Assembly (NCBI GenBank): GCA_036850595.1
Contig: CM072162.1
Coordinates: 22,429,791 to 22,493,790, forward strand
DNA length: 64,000 nucleotides
Direction: 5' to 3'
Origin: Rhyacichthys aspro
Taxonomy: Eukaryota; Chordata; Actinopteri; Gobiiformes; Rhyacichthyidae
Every line of letters begins with the position of its first letter. Positions within the stretch are counted from its first letter, which is position 1. Shown piece after piece: positions 45,960 through 58,600 of this stretch. Both the position numbers and the translations under genes were made by a program. A model generated the notes under the pieces. That model was not told where the DNA came from and ran no database searches. It worked only from the letters and a program-made list of their open reading frames with translations.

Positions 45960-46225
45960 TACTTTTGACTCAGTGACTCAGAAGGTAGAGCTTATTGTAC
46001 AGTTCAAACCCGGCTCCTCCAGCGCACTTCACCAAAGTGTCCTTGGTCAAGACACGGAGCCCTACCTTACCTTGGACACGCTGGTGTATGAATGTTATTG
46101 TGAGTGTTGAAGGGTAAATGGATACTTGGTGTAAAGTGCTTTGAGAGCCTATGAAGGTAGACACCAGCCATTCACCACTTCATTCAAATGAAATTCATAT
46201 ACCTTGTTCTTCACAGCATCGTTTT
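45960..46225 (+). repeat. SINE/LINE 3'-tail-type repeat fragment
   Basis: GTTCAAACCCGGCTCCTCC, AAGTGTCCTTGGTCAAGACA, GTGTATGAATG and GTAAAGTGCTTTGAGAGCC follow the order of a very common teleost repeat (promoter-like GGTTC box, 'fishbone' GTCCTTGG...CAAGACAC, and GTAAAGCGCTTTGAG tail). Class recalled, not searched. Confidence 0.6.
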
Positions 46226-46284
46226 TTTCCCAAAAACAAATTTCGTGTTTATTATCAACAGCTGTTCCAGGCCGGCGTGGACAA

Positions 46285-46690
46285 AAAGATTGCATTAATT
46301 GTCTATATTTCATTATTAAACACAAGCAGAACCTGTGGCATTAAATAGTGAGTCCCTAAACTGTAGGACTCTAGCAGCTTCATGAGTTTAATGTGAAAAC
46401 TGTGAATTAACCCAGAAAGTCTCCACCTCACAGCACTACACTCCAGGATTTAATCTCTTTTTTCGTTAATTCTTGCCAACACATCTGAGTTTCTGACAGT
46501 CCTCTTCAAATCTGATTTCTGTCTCATGTAGAAACAGATTCTTGTGTCTCTAGTGTGAAGTGTTTCTGCAGCAGACGTCTCTCTTTAGACACAGTTCAGA
46601 GGAAACACAAGCCTCTTCAGGAGAAACTCAACCGAACTGAGCCGACTTGCACTACTTCAGTTGAAACAAGCCGAGCTGATCTGGTAACTA
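46285..46690 (+). repeat. Family D interspersed repeat (copy D2, long)
   Basis: ATTAAACACAAGCAGAACCTG, AATAGTGAGTCCCTAAA, TTGCCAACACATCTGAGTTT, TGTTTCTGCAGCAGACGTC and ACACAAGCCTCTTCAGGAG match D4 (59850) in order, and D3 (49725) in part. Non-coding. Confidence 0.75.
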
Positions 46691-46829
46691 CATCGAGAAC
46701 GGTCCAGAGACGTACCTAATGCGAAACTACTCTCTGTAAGACACTAACATCAATAGAAGCTGTTAGAGAGTGATGTTTACAGCCGTAGTTCTTACCCTCT
46801 TCAAACTCCATCCAGTTGAACCAGGTTTT

Positions 46830-47110
46830 AACCCTCTCTTTCCTCACTCCTCTCTCAGTTGTCCTTTACTTCTCCGGCTCCTCTCTCGTTCTCACCTCTG
46901 GCCTTGATAATTGCTCTGCGAACGCTCCGGTGTCTGGCTGCCGTTTCCCTTTTGCCCCGGACTCGCGACACCAATCTCTTGGAGGGCGCGACACCATTTT
47001 GCGTGAGCGTCCCCGGTGATGGAGCTGGTGTAATTGTCCTAATTACGGGGTCGCGGACAGGGCTCTGACCCGGCCCGGCCTCGGTCCATATGCTGGAGGC
47101 AGATAATGAG
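46830..47110. other. GC/CpG-rich block, candidate regulatory element
   Basis: CTCCGGTGTCTGGCTGCCG, GGAGGGCGCGACACC, GTGTAATTGTCCTAATTACGG and CCCGGCCCGGCC. It combines paired TAATT cores with CpG-rich DNA and has no coding signature. Confidence 0.3.
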
Positions 47111-48479
47111 TCCGTTAATGCGCTGTGGCCATCAGACAGACTCCAGCCCAGTCTCACCCCGGAGACGAGAGGGATCTGTTTGGACAGTGGCTCAATTAAA
47201 CTATGAGGAAGAAATGATGATGAACAAGATAAATAGATGTACTTTTGAAAGAAAAACAGGCAGATCATTGTTCAATTTCAGTCAAAGAAAATTATTTTTA
47301 TGTATTTTGGGCTTTGTCACAGTCAATTTTGGCTTTTATTTACTTGACATTGCATTTCTAAACATGTAAATATATTTTAAACAGGTCGTGGGGCGCCGGT
47401 CTAATGGATATGAATGAGACAGACGATACTTTAGACGAACATGTGACCTGAGGCTGGTCTCTAATCTATCTTTAGCCGATCAGACAATTTGATCATTACA
47501 TTATATCTTTGTGATTGGTTCTTTTCACCTGTCAATCAAAATAGCGCCCGCTCATTAACAGAATAAGAGACTGAAACTTGGACGAGTTCATCAAAATCAG
47601 CAGCAGACGGCGAGTGAAATCAGTAAAGATGGAATTGGGAACAAGTCTTTAGTTTAAAAGCTGCTGAATGAACAGAAATGATGCTTTTCTATTGAGTTTA
47701 GAGATTTGTAAATGTGATTCTGAAGGAGAGTGGCTCAGTAAAACGTCTGGTTTTACATCACACACATTTACACTCAACCATACAAACCTTAATACTCCTT
47801 CTATTAATCCTTATTTATTTATTTATTTACACCAGCCATAGAGCAGGTGCACTACAGACAAATAAAGCAGTGATGTCATAAAACAATAAACTTCTTTTTT
47901 CCAATAATTTAATGATTTTAGGATTTCTAACAAAGAAAAAGTATAAAAACACAACAAAATCCAACTATTCTGGAAGTTGTAGGGTTTACTGTATCATTTT
48001 ACTTTGTGATCTTGGACAAATCCTTTTTTGGGCCGCACAGGATATTTTTTTACTGCAGTACTTCCAGCGGAGAGAGTATTGTACCCCATCTATATCTGAT
48101 AATACATCCAGGTATTAATTGTTCATAGGAACTGGATAAAGAGACGTTTGTGTGGGTCATGCTCCTGGAGAACACTTAGAGAGATCACACGCTGTAGGAG
48201 ACAACACTGGACAAAATACAACTGAAATAAACACACTTATTAAGACAGACTGAGTCCAACTACAGACACACAGAGAGGTTAACGCTGGGGTCTAAGATAA
48301 ATTAGATGCATCACAAAAGAATGGATCGGCCACAGACTAAACACTGTGGTATATTTGGTCTGATTTATCCCACTCTCCAAAAACACAGACCAGCTTTTGC
48401 TTCATTTCCAGGAGTTTCTGCTACACTACATCCGTGTAATTAGTCCAAACCCACTTAAAAAGCTGATTTATTTAGGTCT
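47111..48479. other. Intergenic AT-rich DNA, nothing recognised
   Basis: No exon, RNA gene or clear repeat. Confidence 0.45.
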
Positions 48480-48860
48480 GAATTAGCCGCAGTAATCGTA
48501 CCTGTCGGCGCAGTCGTGGGCGTTAGATTCAGCTGGTAATTACGGACATGCTGCCCCCGTGTCACAAATGACATTTTCCAACTGTTCCCATTTTATGATT
48601 CATTTGTTTCGCGGGGCCTTGTCTCTCAGCTCCCATCATGCAGCTGTGTCACCGTGTTTCATGTTGCGCTTATGAATATGAGATGTATTGCCAGTTCAAA
48701 TGAAAGTAATACAAACCTAATGGCCAGTAATGAGACGCTGCTTCGCCATTTATTGGACGTGGGCTGCGTTTGTATGATTCGATTCTAATAAAACTATACT
48801 TTCTGCTTCAGGGAGCGAGCACTGACCAGGATTCAGATTAGGACGTAATGGCTTTGAGGC
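48480..48860. other. Candidate conserved non-coding block
   Basis: GAATTAGCCGCAGTAATCG, GTCGGCGCAGTCGTGGGCG, GGTAATTACGGACATG and TGAATATGAG occur within 380 bases, without coding frame. The same CpG-plus-TAAT composition is seen in the other blocks. Confidence 0.3.
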
Positions 48861-49724
48861 CTGGGGCTAAATTGAAATGCAAAACCCCAAACCAAACATC
48901 ATTTAGTTCTTACGTTTCTTGATGTGGCCCGGCGACTGGAAATTGGAGACGTGTAGCTGTTTAACTGTAATTTGCCGAGCCTCCTGCTGCTGCTGCTGTG
49001 AAAAGAGAACCTCGACAAAGAGACGGAGTAAAGGGGTTGAATTGTGAACCTGTGGATGTTCATTTGTGTTGATTTGCGTCCACTCAGAATCCAATGAAGT
49101 TAACAGTTTAAAGACTTTTACTCCGTTGGGCAAGAGCCACAAACACCTCAACAGAAAATAAAAGACTTTTATCTCGTGGGCTGGTCCTGAACTGCAAGGG
49201 TCAGGTCTCAAAAGGAAGGAACAGGGGTAAAATATGTTTTAGAAAACCTAATGTTGCCTTCAATAATCTTTGTAAAGCCTTGTAACTGTGACTTTTCAAT
49301 CGTCTTGTCCTTGAGATTACACTCTACACCACGTTCCCACCAAATCCATATTAAAAGTCATTTTTCCCCTGATTACGCTGCATGACTATGTGGGAAAGTT
49401 CTGGTACATTTCTGGTAAAAAAGGGGTCTTAAATGTCCCCAAAAACCGTACTGTACCACTTTGAGGATGCCTCGGCCTGGGGTCCCAAGCCGGTTCCAAC
49501 TTTGTGGTATGTTTTGGAAAAGATGGAGCGAATGATTGGACGAAAAAAGAAAAGCGAAAGAAAAAGCAATAAATGGAAATGTTTTTCATATAAATACCTC
49601 CTTGTTTTTGTCATAAATGTCATATTCAAACAGAAAACATGAGAAATCTTGGACTTTCCCCAAAGACAAAGCTAGTTTTTATCCTCAGCAGCTGGTTCTG
49701 GTTTTAAACACAGTCAGTGTCGTA

Positions 49725-50045
49725 CGGCTCCAGTTTGTGAATTTAAACATTGTATTTATCATCTCCACTGCATTAAAAAACCTGTACAAACTCAAATATT
49801 GAGTCTAAATGAGAGGAAACTGCTGCAGCTATGAATTTAATGTTGAGAAAGATGGGAATAAACAGAAACAGTTGAATGTTTCCTGCAGCAGCTGAACCTC
49901 CAGGATACTCTTTTTAGATTAATTACTAACAATCCACTCAAGTTTTGAAAGTCAGCATCAAACATGTTTTATAAAGATGTGACTTTTGTGTCACTTGATT
50001 ATGTCACTGTTTCTGTAGCAGACACACAAGCCTCTTCAGGACCAG
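49725..50045 (+). repeat. Family D interspersed repeat (copy D3)
   Basis: TTTATCATCTCCACTGCATT, TATTGAGTCTAAATGAGAGG, CTCAAGTTTTGAAAGTCAGC and ACACAAGCCTCTTCAGGAC match D1 at the start and D4 at the end, so this copy links the two halves of the family. Confidence 0.7.
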
Positions 50046-51090
50046 GCACCTACTATTTTAGGGTAAATGTTTACTTTACAAAACATATAATTGTTACCCA
50101 GACAGCAACACTTATCCCACACACAGATCTCAAGAATCTTCAAACAGACCTGGGTTTTCCTCATTTCTACCTGATCTTACGAGTTTTATTTTCAAATCCT
50201 GGAGTCTTAAACGAGGCCCTGAGGGTGGGAGCCGATCGATGGCCTCTCTGCAGGTGCCCTCCTTCAGCAACAAACAAGACCGGGCCTTTTCCTCCTCCTT
50301 TCATCACAATAAAACAAGCCTGATTGGAAAAGATGAGTGGAGAGAAATGTGTGTGGGTTCACGTCCCGAGTTCTGCAGCCTGCGTTCATTAAGCAGCAGC
50401 GGTTATTGACCGCGTCGTTCGGCAAAACGCAGATCACGCCGGGTTACAACAGGGACGCTTGAATTCCCCAAAACAAACAGCTATTGATTTGTGTGAGTAA
50501 GTAGAATAAGCAGAATAAGAGAGCTGGGTTTGAAGGACCAATCACGTGTCAGGAGCCGAGACCACCTCTGGTTCAATTGTACTGCACTTATTGACTGTTT
50601 ATAGGATTTATGCATCCGTCCAGTCCACTTTATTTATCAGTGACTGTCTTGGACACATCTCTGTCCCTCTGTCCGTCCTGGGAATGGATCACTGTTTCTG
50701 TGGTTTTCCCTGAGGTTTCTCTTTTTTTTTCTGCAATTTACTGTTTTTTTCTAATATTTATTCATACTCATTCAATCATATCCACATACTGTACATATGC
50801 ATAGTCTATTCTGTTCTGGCCAGGTTGGCTTTTCACTTTGACGTGTCTGAAACTGTTCTTCTGCTGTGGGACTAATAAATGTTTCTTATTCTTTTATTAT
50901 TTATTCTTATTCTTTGGGGTTTTTCCTCACATTGATGGAGGTTCTGAGGATGTTGTGATGTTGTTTAGTTCAACCTGTTTGTCTATTTGCTGTCTTTTGT
51001 TTTTGTAATTAAAAGAAGAACGCTTTCACTTTGATTTAGTGACAAAGTTTACTCCAGTCTGAACAGGAGGAGCCGGTCAAACGCTTCTCT
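50046..51090. other. Intergenic DNA upstream of the VRK2 promoter
   Basis: No gene recognised. A small CpG patch lies at 50390-50460 (TATTGACCGCGTCGTTCGGC). The 119-codon frame 49964-50323 overlaps repeat D3 and has no family signature. Confidence 0.4.
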
Positions 51091-51305
51091 TTTCTGATTG
51101 GTCGCTGAGAAACTTTCCCGTGCTCCTATTGGCTGAGGCGCAGAGCGGGAGGGACAAGTTCCCGGAAGTGTCGGCTTCTACTTTGTTTGTTTTTTTTCTA
51201 CGAGGATTTTCCAAACTGTCTGTGTTTAAAATGACTTGCGGCGCTTTATTGACCTGATTTCACAACGAGGGACAAAGTGAGGACGTGTTTCAGCTTCTGT
51301 CACAG
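51091..51305 (+). promoter_or_regulatory. vrk2: Candidate VRK2 promoter and non-coding first exon
   Basis: Two inverted CCAAT boxes (ATTGG at 51097-51101 and 51128-51132) are followed by an ETS site (CCGGAAGT, 51162-51169), a typical TATA-less housekeeping layout. A transcript start is likely near 51170-51230. A donor (CACAG/GTCGGT, 51306) could end a non-coding first exon that splices to the acceptor at 52641-52643, 5 bases before the ATG. Confidence 0.55.
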
Positions 51306-52643
51306 GTCGGTATTTGTGTTAGCTTGTGTCTTTATGAAGTTATTCCTGTTAAATCCGAGCTAAATTAGCAGTTAGCTTCACGCTGTTGCTAGTTTACTTT
51401 TCTAACCGTCAACAACTTTAAAGGATATAAAATGAGATTCGTTATATATTTACGATCTTTTATTAACTTTCTGGGTCTGTTTTTTACCCGTTTTACCCAC
51501 CTTTTCTCTGCTTCAATTTCTTCTAACCTGACTTTACTGCATATTTACTGTATTTTTACGTTTACTTTGCTCAAATAATCCAAAAAAGACATGCCATCTT
51601 TACGTGATTCAATAAAAATATAATTTCATCTTTTCCTAATACTGTTTATGTGCTCAAGCTTATGTTATCTAATTTGGAAACACGTTTTTATCACAGCTTA
51701 ACTTAAAAAAATCTGGAAAAGTTAGAGAAGTTTTGGAATTAGTTTTATTATAACACTAATATGAACTACCCAAATTACTGACATCACAGTAAATGTGTTT
51801 ATAACTAGTCTAGGATTAGTACATGATGTGTTTTAATTTAGATTTATAGAGAATAGCTTATATAACATTCAAAAACCTGCTCAGCTTTTACACAACTAAA
51901 ATACTTGATCATATAACACCTTAAGTTGGAAATACCAAGATAATAATTACATTTTGGTAATTAATGTAGTCATTTTGAGTCTCAGAGATTGTTGGAAAGT
52001 TATGGAAAATCATTGGAGGGAAAAATAAATAAATCCATTGTCCTTAAATAGGTTTTGAGCAACTTTGGAGGAATGTAATTATTATTATTTTAGCTCTTAG
52101 TTTATCCTTGAAACACACATTGCATCATACTTTTATGTTATGTGCTTATTCATATCTAAACAAACAGTGCTGATCTTATTGGCGTTGCTCAGTGCCAAAG
52201 GTTTTACCGTTGAAGGCTGCGAGGTGTGGAAATTCCCCACTTTCCCTCTTTGCATTCACCATTGTGTGAATGTGTAAACACAGACGTAACGGTTTTAGAG
52301 ATTAGGCGTTAGACAATTCAAATCCACACACACCCTGTTTTTAATAAACAGAGTCAGTGTAGTCCTGTTCAGTCTTCTCCAAAACGTCACCATAAATCAC
52401 AACAGAGCTTTATGTCAGAGTCAGGGATGTCCAGTAGCTCTCCTTTACCCTTTTCTTGGTTTCCCCAAAAGCTGACACAATTCAATTTGATTCTATAGCT
52501 GTTTTATTATAATGAGAAAATATTTATTTATAATTAGAGAAGAATTTTACATCACAATATTCTAACATTTTGGGACCAGTCTATTCCTCTTGATTCGTCT
52601 TCGTTTGGATCCTTCTTTTATTGTAGATTAATCAGTTTTTCAG
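51306..52643 (+). other. Inferred 5' UTR intron of VRK2
   Basis: AT-rich, no exon seen. It ends with a pyrimidine tract and CAG (TTAATCAGTTTTTCAG) just before the start codon. Confidence 0.45.
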
Positions 52644-52648
52644 TCTTC

Positions 52649-55600
52649 ATGGCGCCTCCTAAAAAGCGGACGTTACCCAAACCTCTGCCTGATGGGTTCA
52701 TCCTGACGGACACCGAGAAGAAGAGGTGGAGGCTGGGAAAAATCATCGGTCAAGGAGGATTCGGACTCATCTACCTCGGTAAAGGACACAGTGGAGTTAA
52801 CATTAACGTCTAATAGCTACAAGTATGAACCTGTGAGAATAAAAGTGACTTAGTGGCGCAGGTTCACAAAAGAAGAGAAGTTGTCTGTTATGCTAGATTT
52901 CTTTTTTATTGTAGGTAAGATCCTCACTGTTAAATTACATCCCAGAGAAATAATCCAGATACTTTCTGTTTTCACAATCCTTGCATTAAAGGCTATTTTT
53001 AATACAATGTCAATCAAATTCTGTTTCCAAGGAATGAAAGGAAATGGTCTAGCATCATGAAAACAGAACATTCTCAGTCTACAAAGTGTATTTTATTGTT
53101 TTTGACTAATGTTAAAGCAGACTTTACAGTTAAAGCCAAAGCATTAACTATTAAATGTCAATTACAAAAGCAGTTTCTCTTAAAACCATGCATTTTGAAG
53201 CCATAAACTTGTCACTCTTTCAAATTGGCCTCTGTTTCAATTTTTATTTTTTTAAACAATGGTGAGCAGTGCATTCACCAAAATGATGCCTTCTTCTGGT
53301 TTATGTAATGATGAAAGCACTGTCATTGTTCTCTTTTATTTTATTTTTTACTAAACCTGTTTACGGAGGTCACACAGCAGAGCTTTGACTTTTGCTGAGA
53401 GTCTCATTGATTCAAGACTGCACCACTGTCTGTTTTCTAAGACATTAAATCAAAACTTCGAGTTATGTATTATATTACTGTAAAAAGAAGTTAAGCAACA
53501 CATTTTCTTTTGGAGCTAGTCCCTCGTTGGTGAAAGCGGTGCGTATCACTTTATTTATTTTGTTTCATTTCTACGTCTGTCTTGTCTCTTCTTGTTAAAG
53601 CCTCTCTTCACGTGGACAGGACTGTTCCTGCCGACACAGACTTCGTCATTAAAGTGGTGAGTTCATTCAGACTTTATTCCAGTTCAGATTATTAAAGAGA
53701 AATGAAAATAGAGATTCCCTGACAAAAATAGGAAATTAGAATGGATGTCCCCAGTGTTTAAAAAAGGAAGTTATACTGACCACTAATAACAGCTCAATTT
53801 GGTCATGTTCTTATCACGAGATTAATGAGTTTTTGAAGAAGTAAATTGTTCCTGAAACTGGAACATCATATTTCCCAAATGTTGCAGTTCAGTTTGTATT
53901 AAACTTCATTTTTTCTGCAAAAGCCCTCTTCCCTTTTTTGAATATGATCTTTAAATTTAAGTAAAAAAAACAAATCTAAAATACTTTTTAACTGGAAAAC
54001 CTGGAAGAGCATTAGAGCATTTTGTGGAGTTGAGGAGTTTAAATTGAACCAAGAAAGTATAATAATTCTCTGAGAATGAAACATGTTTGGCTAACCTCAG
54101 TCACTAATGCATCTGTCGTCAACCAAAGCTATTTCTCCTTTCTGTTATTTCTTCAGGAGTACCATGAGAACGGGCCCCTGTTCTCGGAGCTGAAGTTTTA
54201 CCAGAGGGCGGCCAAGAAAGAGAGCAGTGAGTATCGGAGACTGATGGCTCTCACACAGACTCCTGCAGACACAAAGAGAGGGGCCCGGCACAATGTAATT
54301 AATAATAAACCAACGTAAACATGGCTCCTGTCTGAGTTTGTACGAGGATCCAACGTTTGGAGACAGAGCTGAGTTCTGACCAGCTGCTTGTGTGGGCCAG
54401 AGCCAGTCAGGACGTCCACCATCGAGCCCCAACCTCCTCCAGCCTCCTCCTCTCTCCTACCTCCTCTTCCTCTCTCCTACCTCCTCTTCCTCTCTCCTAC
54501 ACCCTCTTCCTCTCTCCTACATCCTCTTCCTCTCTCCTACATCCTCTTCCTCTCTCCTACCTCCTCTTCCTCTCTCCTACAGACTCTTCCTCTCTCCTAC
54601 CTCCTTTTCCTCTCTCCTACCTCCTCTTCCTCTCTCCTACCTCCTCTTCCTCTCTCCTACAGACTCTTCCTCTCTCCTACCTCCTTTTCCTCTCTCCTAC
54701 CTCCTCTTCCTCTCTCCTACCTCCTCTTCCTCTCTCCTACAGACTCTTCCTCTCTCCTACCTCCTCTTCCTCTCTCCTACTCCCTCTTCCTCTCTCCTAC
54801 AGACTCTTCCTCTCTCCTACCTCCTCTTCCTCCTCTCTCCTACCTCCTCTTCCTCCTCTCTCCTACCTCCTCTTCCTCTCTCCTACATCCTCTTCCTCTC
54901 TTCTTGTTTACAGAATGACAGGATGCAGTATTAAAGGCTGCTTGTGTTTTTTCTGTGTCGCTGGTGGAGCATAAATGGGACATAAGACTGACTGAGATGA
55001 TAATTAATATGAAATAACTCACTTCCTTTACACTGGTTTATTTGTGAATTCAGTTCAAAAATGGATGAAGGCCAACGGTCTGGACTTTCTGGGAATCCCT
55101 ACGTACTGGGGCTCGGGACTGGCCGAACACAACGACCTCAGGTAATCGCTCGTGTATCCAACACATTTGTTGTTTAAGTAAAGGAAAATAGAAAGTAAAA
55201 AGAAATCCATAGAAGAGCAAGTACATGAATACAATCCACATAAGTTGACGTTGGCGTGACCTCCTGTGTCTGTGGCAGGTACCGGTTCATGGCCATGGAC
55301 CGACTCGGGACAGACCTGCAGAAGGTTTGTGATGGAAACAGAGGCCGGTTCAAGCCCGACACTGTGCTGCTGCTCGGACAGAGACTGGTGAGGACTGCCC
55401 TGGTTTATACTGAACTGAACCAGACACTGATGGACCTCAGGTGTGTCTGTTCTCCTTCAGGTGGACGTGCTGCAGTACATCCATGAAAACGAGTATGTTC
55501 ACGCCGACATTAAAGCTGCCAACCTGATGCAGGGACACAGAGACCCCCATCAGGTCAGAGACACTCACAAGACTCCATATTTAAACTATAGGCTCTAAAC

Positions 55601-58600
55601 CTTCTATTAGACTGGAATTCAGCTTACTCCTGAAGTGTAAAAGTTCAAATGAACACTTTCTAATTGAGGAGCATTTGTTTTTATAAAGTTATGGCTTTAA
55701 AGTTTAAAGTTTATGGCTTATGGAAACTTTTTAATGAATAATACTGTAATGATAACTACTATCACTTTTGTAAGGGGATTTTCTCATTAAAAAAAAAAAA
55801 AAAAGAACCCTAACGGCATGTAATAATTTGTGAAAAAACAAGAATTTATTTTTTGACCAAAATTACCTTTTATTGAGGCTTTATTAACTTAAAGATTAAG
55901 ATAATGAAGATTTTAATAGATTTTTTGACACTGATATCAACAAGAAAGTGGTTATTATTGGTGCTTAATATGTTTTTTTTACAGTTTTCTCTCTAGTAAA
56001 GTTATGGTTTGCTTGTTTTTTAAGCCTCTGAACATGGTCTGTTCCACAATAAGCTTTCTCTTCATTTTCGTGTTTCATAAATGAATTCATCTGCATAAAC
56101 AGTGAATGAATATATGAAAAATACTAGAATAATACATTAAAGTAGCATTTGTGAAGTAAAAGAAGTGGCTCTGAGGCAGTGTTTTTGTCTTCATTTGTTT
56201 GACTGTGTGTTTGCTGCAGGTTTATCTGGCAGACTACGGCCTGTCCTACAGATACTGCCCCGAGGGGGTCCACAAAGACTACAAGGAGAACCCCAAAAAG
56301 GGCCACAACGGGACGCTGGAGTACACCAGTCTGGACGCTCACAGAGGAGTTGGTAAGTCTTCACTAGAACAGGTGAAAACAGGCCTGTCTCACACGCGGC
56401 AGGTTCAACTGGTGATTCAACTTTTACTTTGTGTGAAAACTCTCCACTCGAGGCAAGAACGTCTTCAGATAAAAGCCCCTGATGTACATATCCTCAGGAT
56501 GAATGCCTGTCGTACGATGTCCTCACGAAGAATAAGTGTTTTTCAAACGCTTCGAGGCATTTAGAAAAGTTTTGAATTAAGATTGACTTGTAAATGTTAT
56601 TCAAGACTCTGACTCTGAGGATTGATGTTAGACTAAAGCCCACACACATTATATTCCCTTTAAAGACTTCACATAGTTCTCTTCATAACTTCATACCAGA
56701 GACACGGAAAGCTGTAAAAGTTCAAGATGTAGTTTCAAAAAATGTCACGTTATCCTCGATAAAATGTAGGTAACCTTTATATGTATCAGTCTGACCAGTA
56801 TTTTTCACATTTCTGGATCAGTGAGGGTTGAAAGACTGGAGAAATATCAACAGGTAATATATGTTATTATTTTACTCTGAGGGTCTCCAGACTTTACACT
56901 TTAGTTATTTGTGCTTTTGAAAGTGTTAAAAGTCTGTTTTCCGGTCTTCTGAAAACACAAAATGATCACAATAACGTCTTTATTTCTTATATAAATGATG
57001 TGTAGAGATTTTAAATGAACCCCAGTCCTTCCTCTTTGTTGCTTTCTTCATCGATACATGTAAAACACCCCCTCCTCTTCCTCGTCCGATATTGGGAACA
57101 CATTAAGAGGTAAATTGCCGACATGCTCCCTCCCTTCACTGACCATCGATCCCGGGTCCAGCGCCGCCTCCGTTTAACAACTCCCTAATTAGCCCCAGTC
57201 ATAACCCGCGCGGTGTATTCATCCCCCGTTAATTAAGGGCTTTGATATTCGGCCCGGGACGCAGATAAGTCGGACCGCTCGGCCCTCGGCTCACACTGAC
57301 TAATCGCCGCGGTGGTGTTTCTATCAACGCGATCGATACGTAACACAGCGGGGGGAAAAACGAGCTCAGCAATAACGGGCTCACGGAGGACTCGTCTGGG
57401 TTTAACACAATTAGAACAGACACAGGTGAGTGAGCAGTGTAAAATAACATGAAAAACACAACGTACATATGAAACAACAGCACGTTTCTGAGCTCTGTGT
57501 TTCAAAAGTGTAATATGACCAGTTCTGTACAAGATGTAGGAGATAAAAGCCATATTTTAGTCTGAAGAGGCTTGTGTTTTTAACTGAGAGGCAGGATAGA
57601 CTTGAGAAAGTTGAGTTCTGAATGTGTGTATTTAAGAAAGTTGGACTGGAACTGAATTAACTAGAATAAAAAAGTGAGTAAATCCTTGTTTGTAGCAGTC
57701 GGACAATAACTGATTTCAAGGTATACTGCTTTTTAAGATGTAAAAAAAACAGAAAAATTAAAGCTCATGAGACAAGAGCAGAAAGTTCATTCATTCATTC
57801 ATTTTCTACCGCTTGTCCCACTTTGTGGGGTCGCGGGTGGCTGGAGCCTATCCCAGCTGCTTTGGGCCTTAGGCGGGGTACATCCTGGACAGTGGCCAGT
57901 TCGTCGCTGACACTTAGACGTACATTGACAGACAACCATTCACTCTCACATTCATCCACTAGGGGCACTTTAGAGTCACCAATTCACCTATACATGCATG
58001 TCTTTGGACGGTGGGAGGAAGCCGGAGATCCCGGAGAGAACCCACGGTGACACGGGGAGGACATGCAGACTCCTCACAGAAAGACCAGAGTTAGCCAACG
58101 ATGTTTTTTGGGTCGGCTGGGATTCGTACTCACGACCTTCTTGCTGTGAAGCAGGAGCGCTAACCACTCCGCTACCGTGCACCCAAGAGCAGAAAGTGTA
58201 CTTCTATAAAACAAACTCTATTTAACACAGCTCAAAATATGAATTAAAAGGCTTGTTAGCTGTTAAAATTATTGTGGGACTATTAGATATCAGTGGTTTA
58301 TTCAAAATAAATTAACTTTTTTCTATCAAATCTCCGTCGGGCCTTAAGGGACCATCAAATCATGATATTTCAGTCAGTGGTAATAATAAGTCTTTTTTGA
58401 CTTTGAAAGCAAATCTAAAAGTGCCTAAACTTAACTGTACTCCTCCAGTGTGTAAACAGCAGGCCAACATAGCTTTGAAACAAGTCAAAATTAGTTAAAT
58501 GAAAATATCTGGGAACTAAATAAGTTGTCATTTTATGTGACTGTACGAAATAAAAGAATGCATTATTATCAGCTTCCAAATGAAAAGAGAAAGTGTAGAA

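Noticed and set aside
47820..50323. Several 60- to 119-codon frames considered as missed genes before VRK2
   Set aside because: None has a recognisable family signature, splice-phase partner or codon pattern, and some overlap repeat D3.
54357..54974. Three plus-strand frames of 176 to 205 codons rich in Leu/Ser/Pro
   Set aside because: They are translations of the pyrimidine minisatellite inside VRK2 intron 3, open in every + frame.
57957..57975. CCACTAGGGGCACTT considered as a CTCF site
   Set aside because: It lies inside a standard copy of the SINE/RTE-type repeat, where this word is part of the consensus; binding cannot be judged from one copy.
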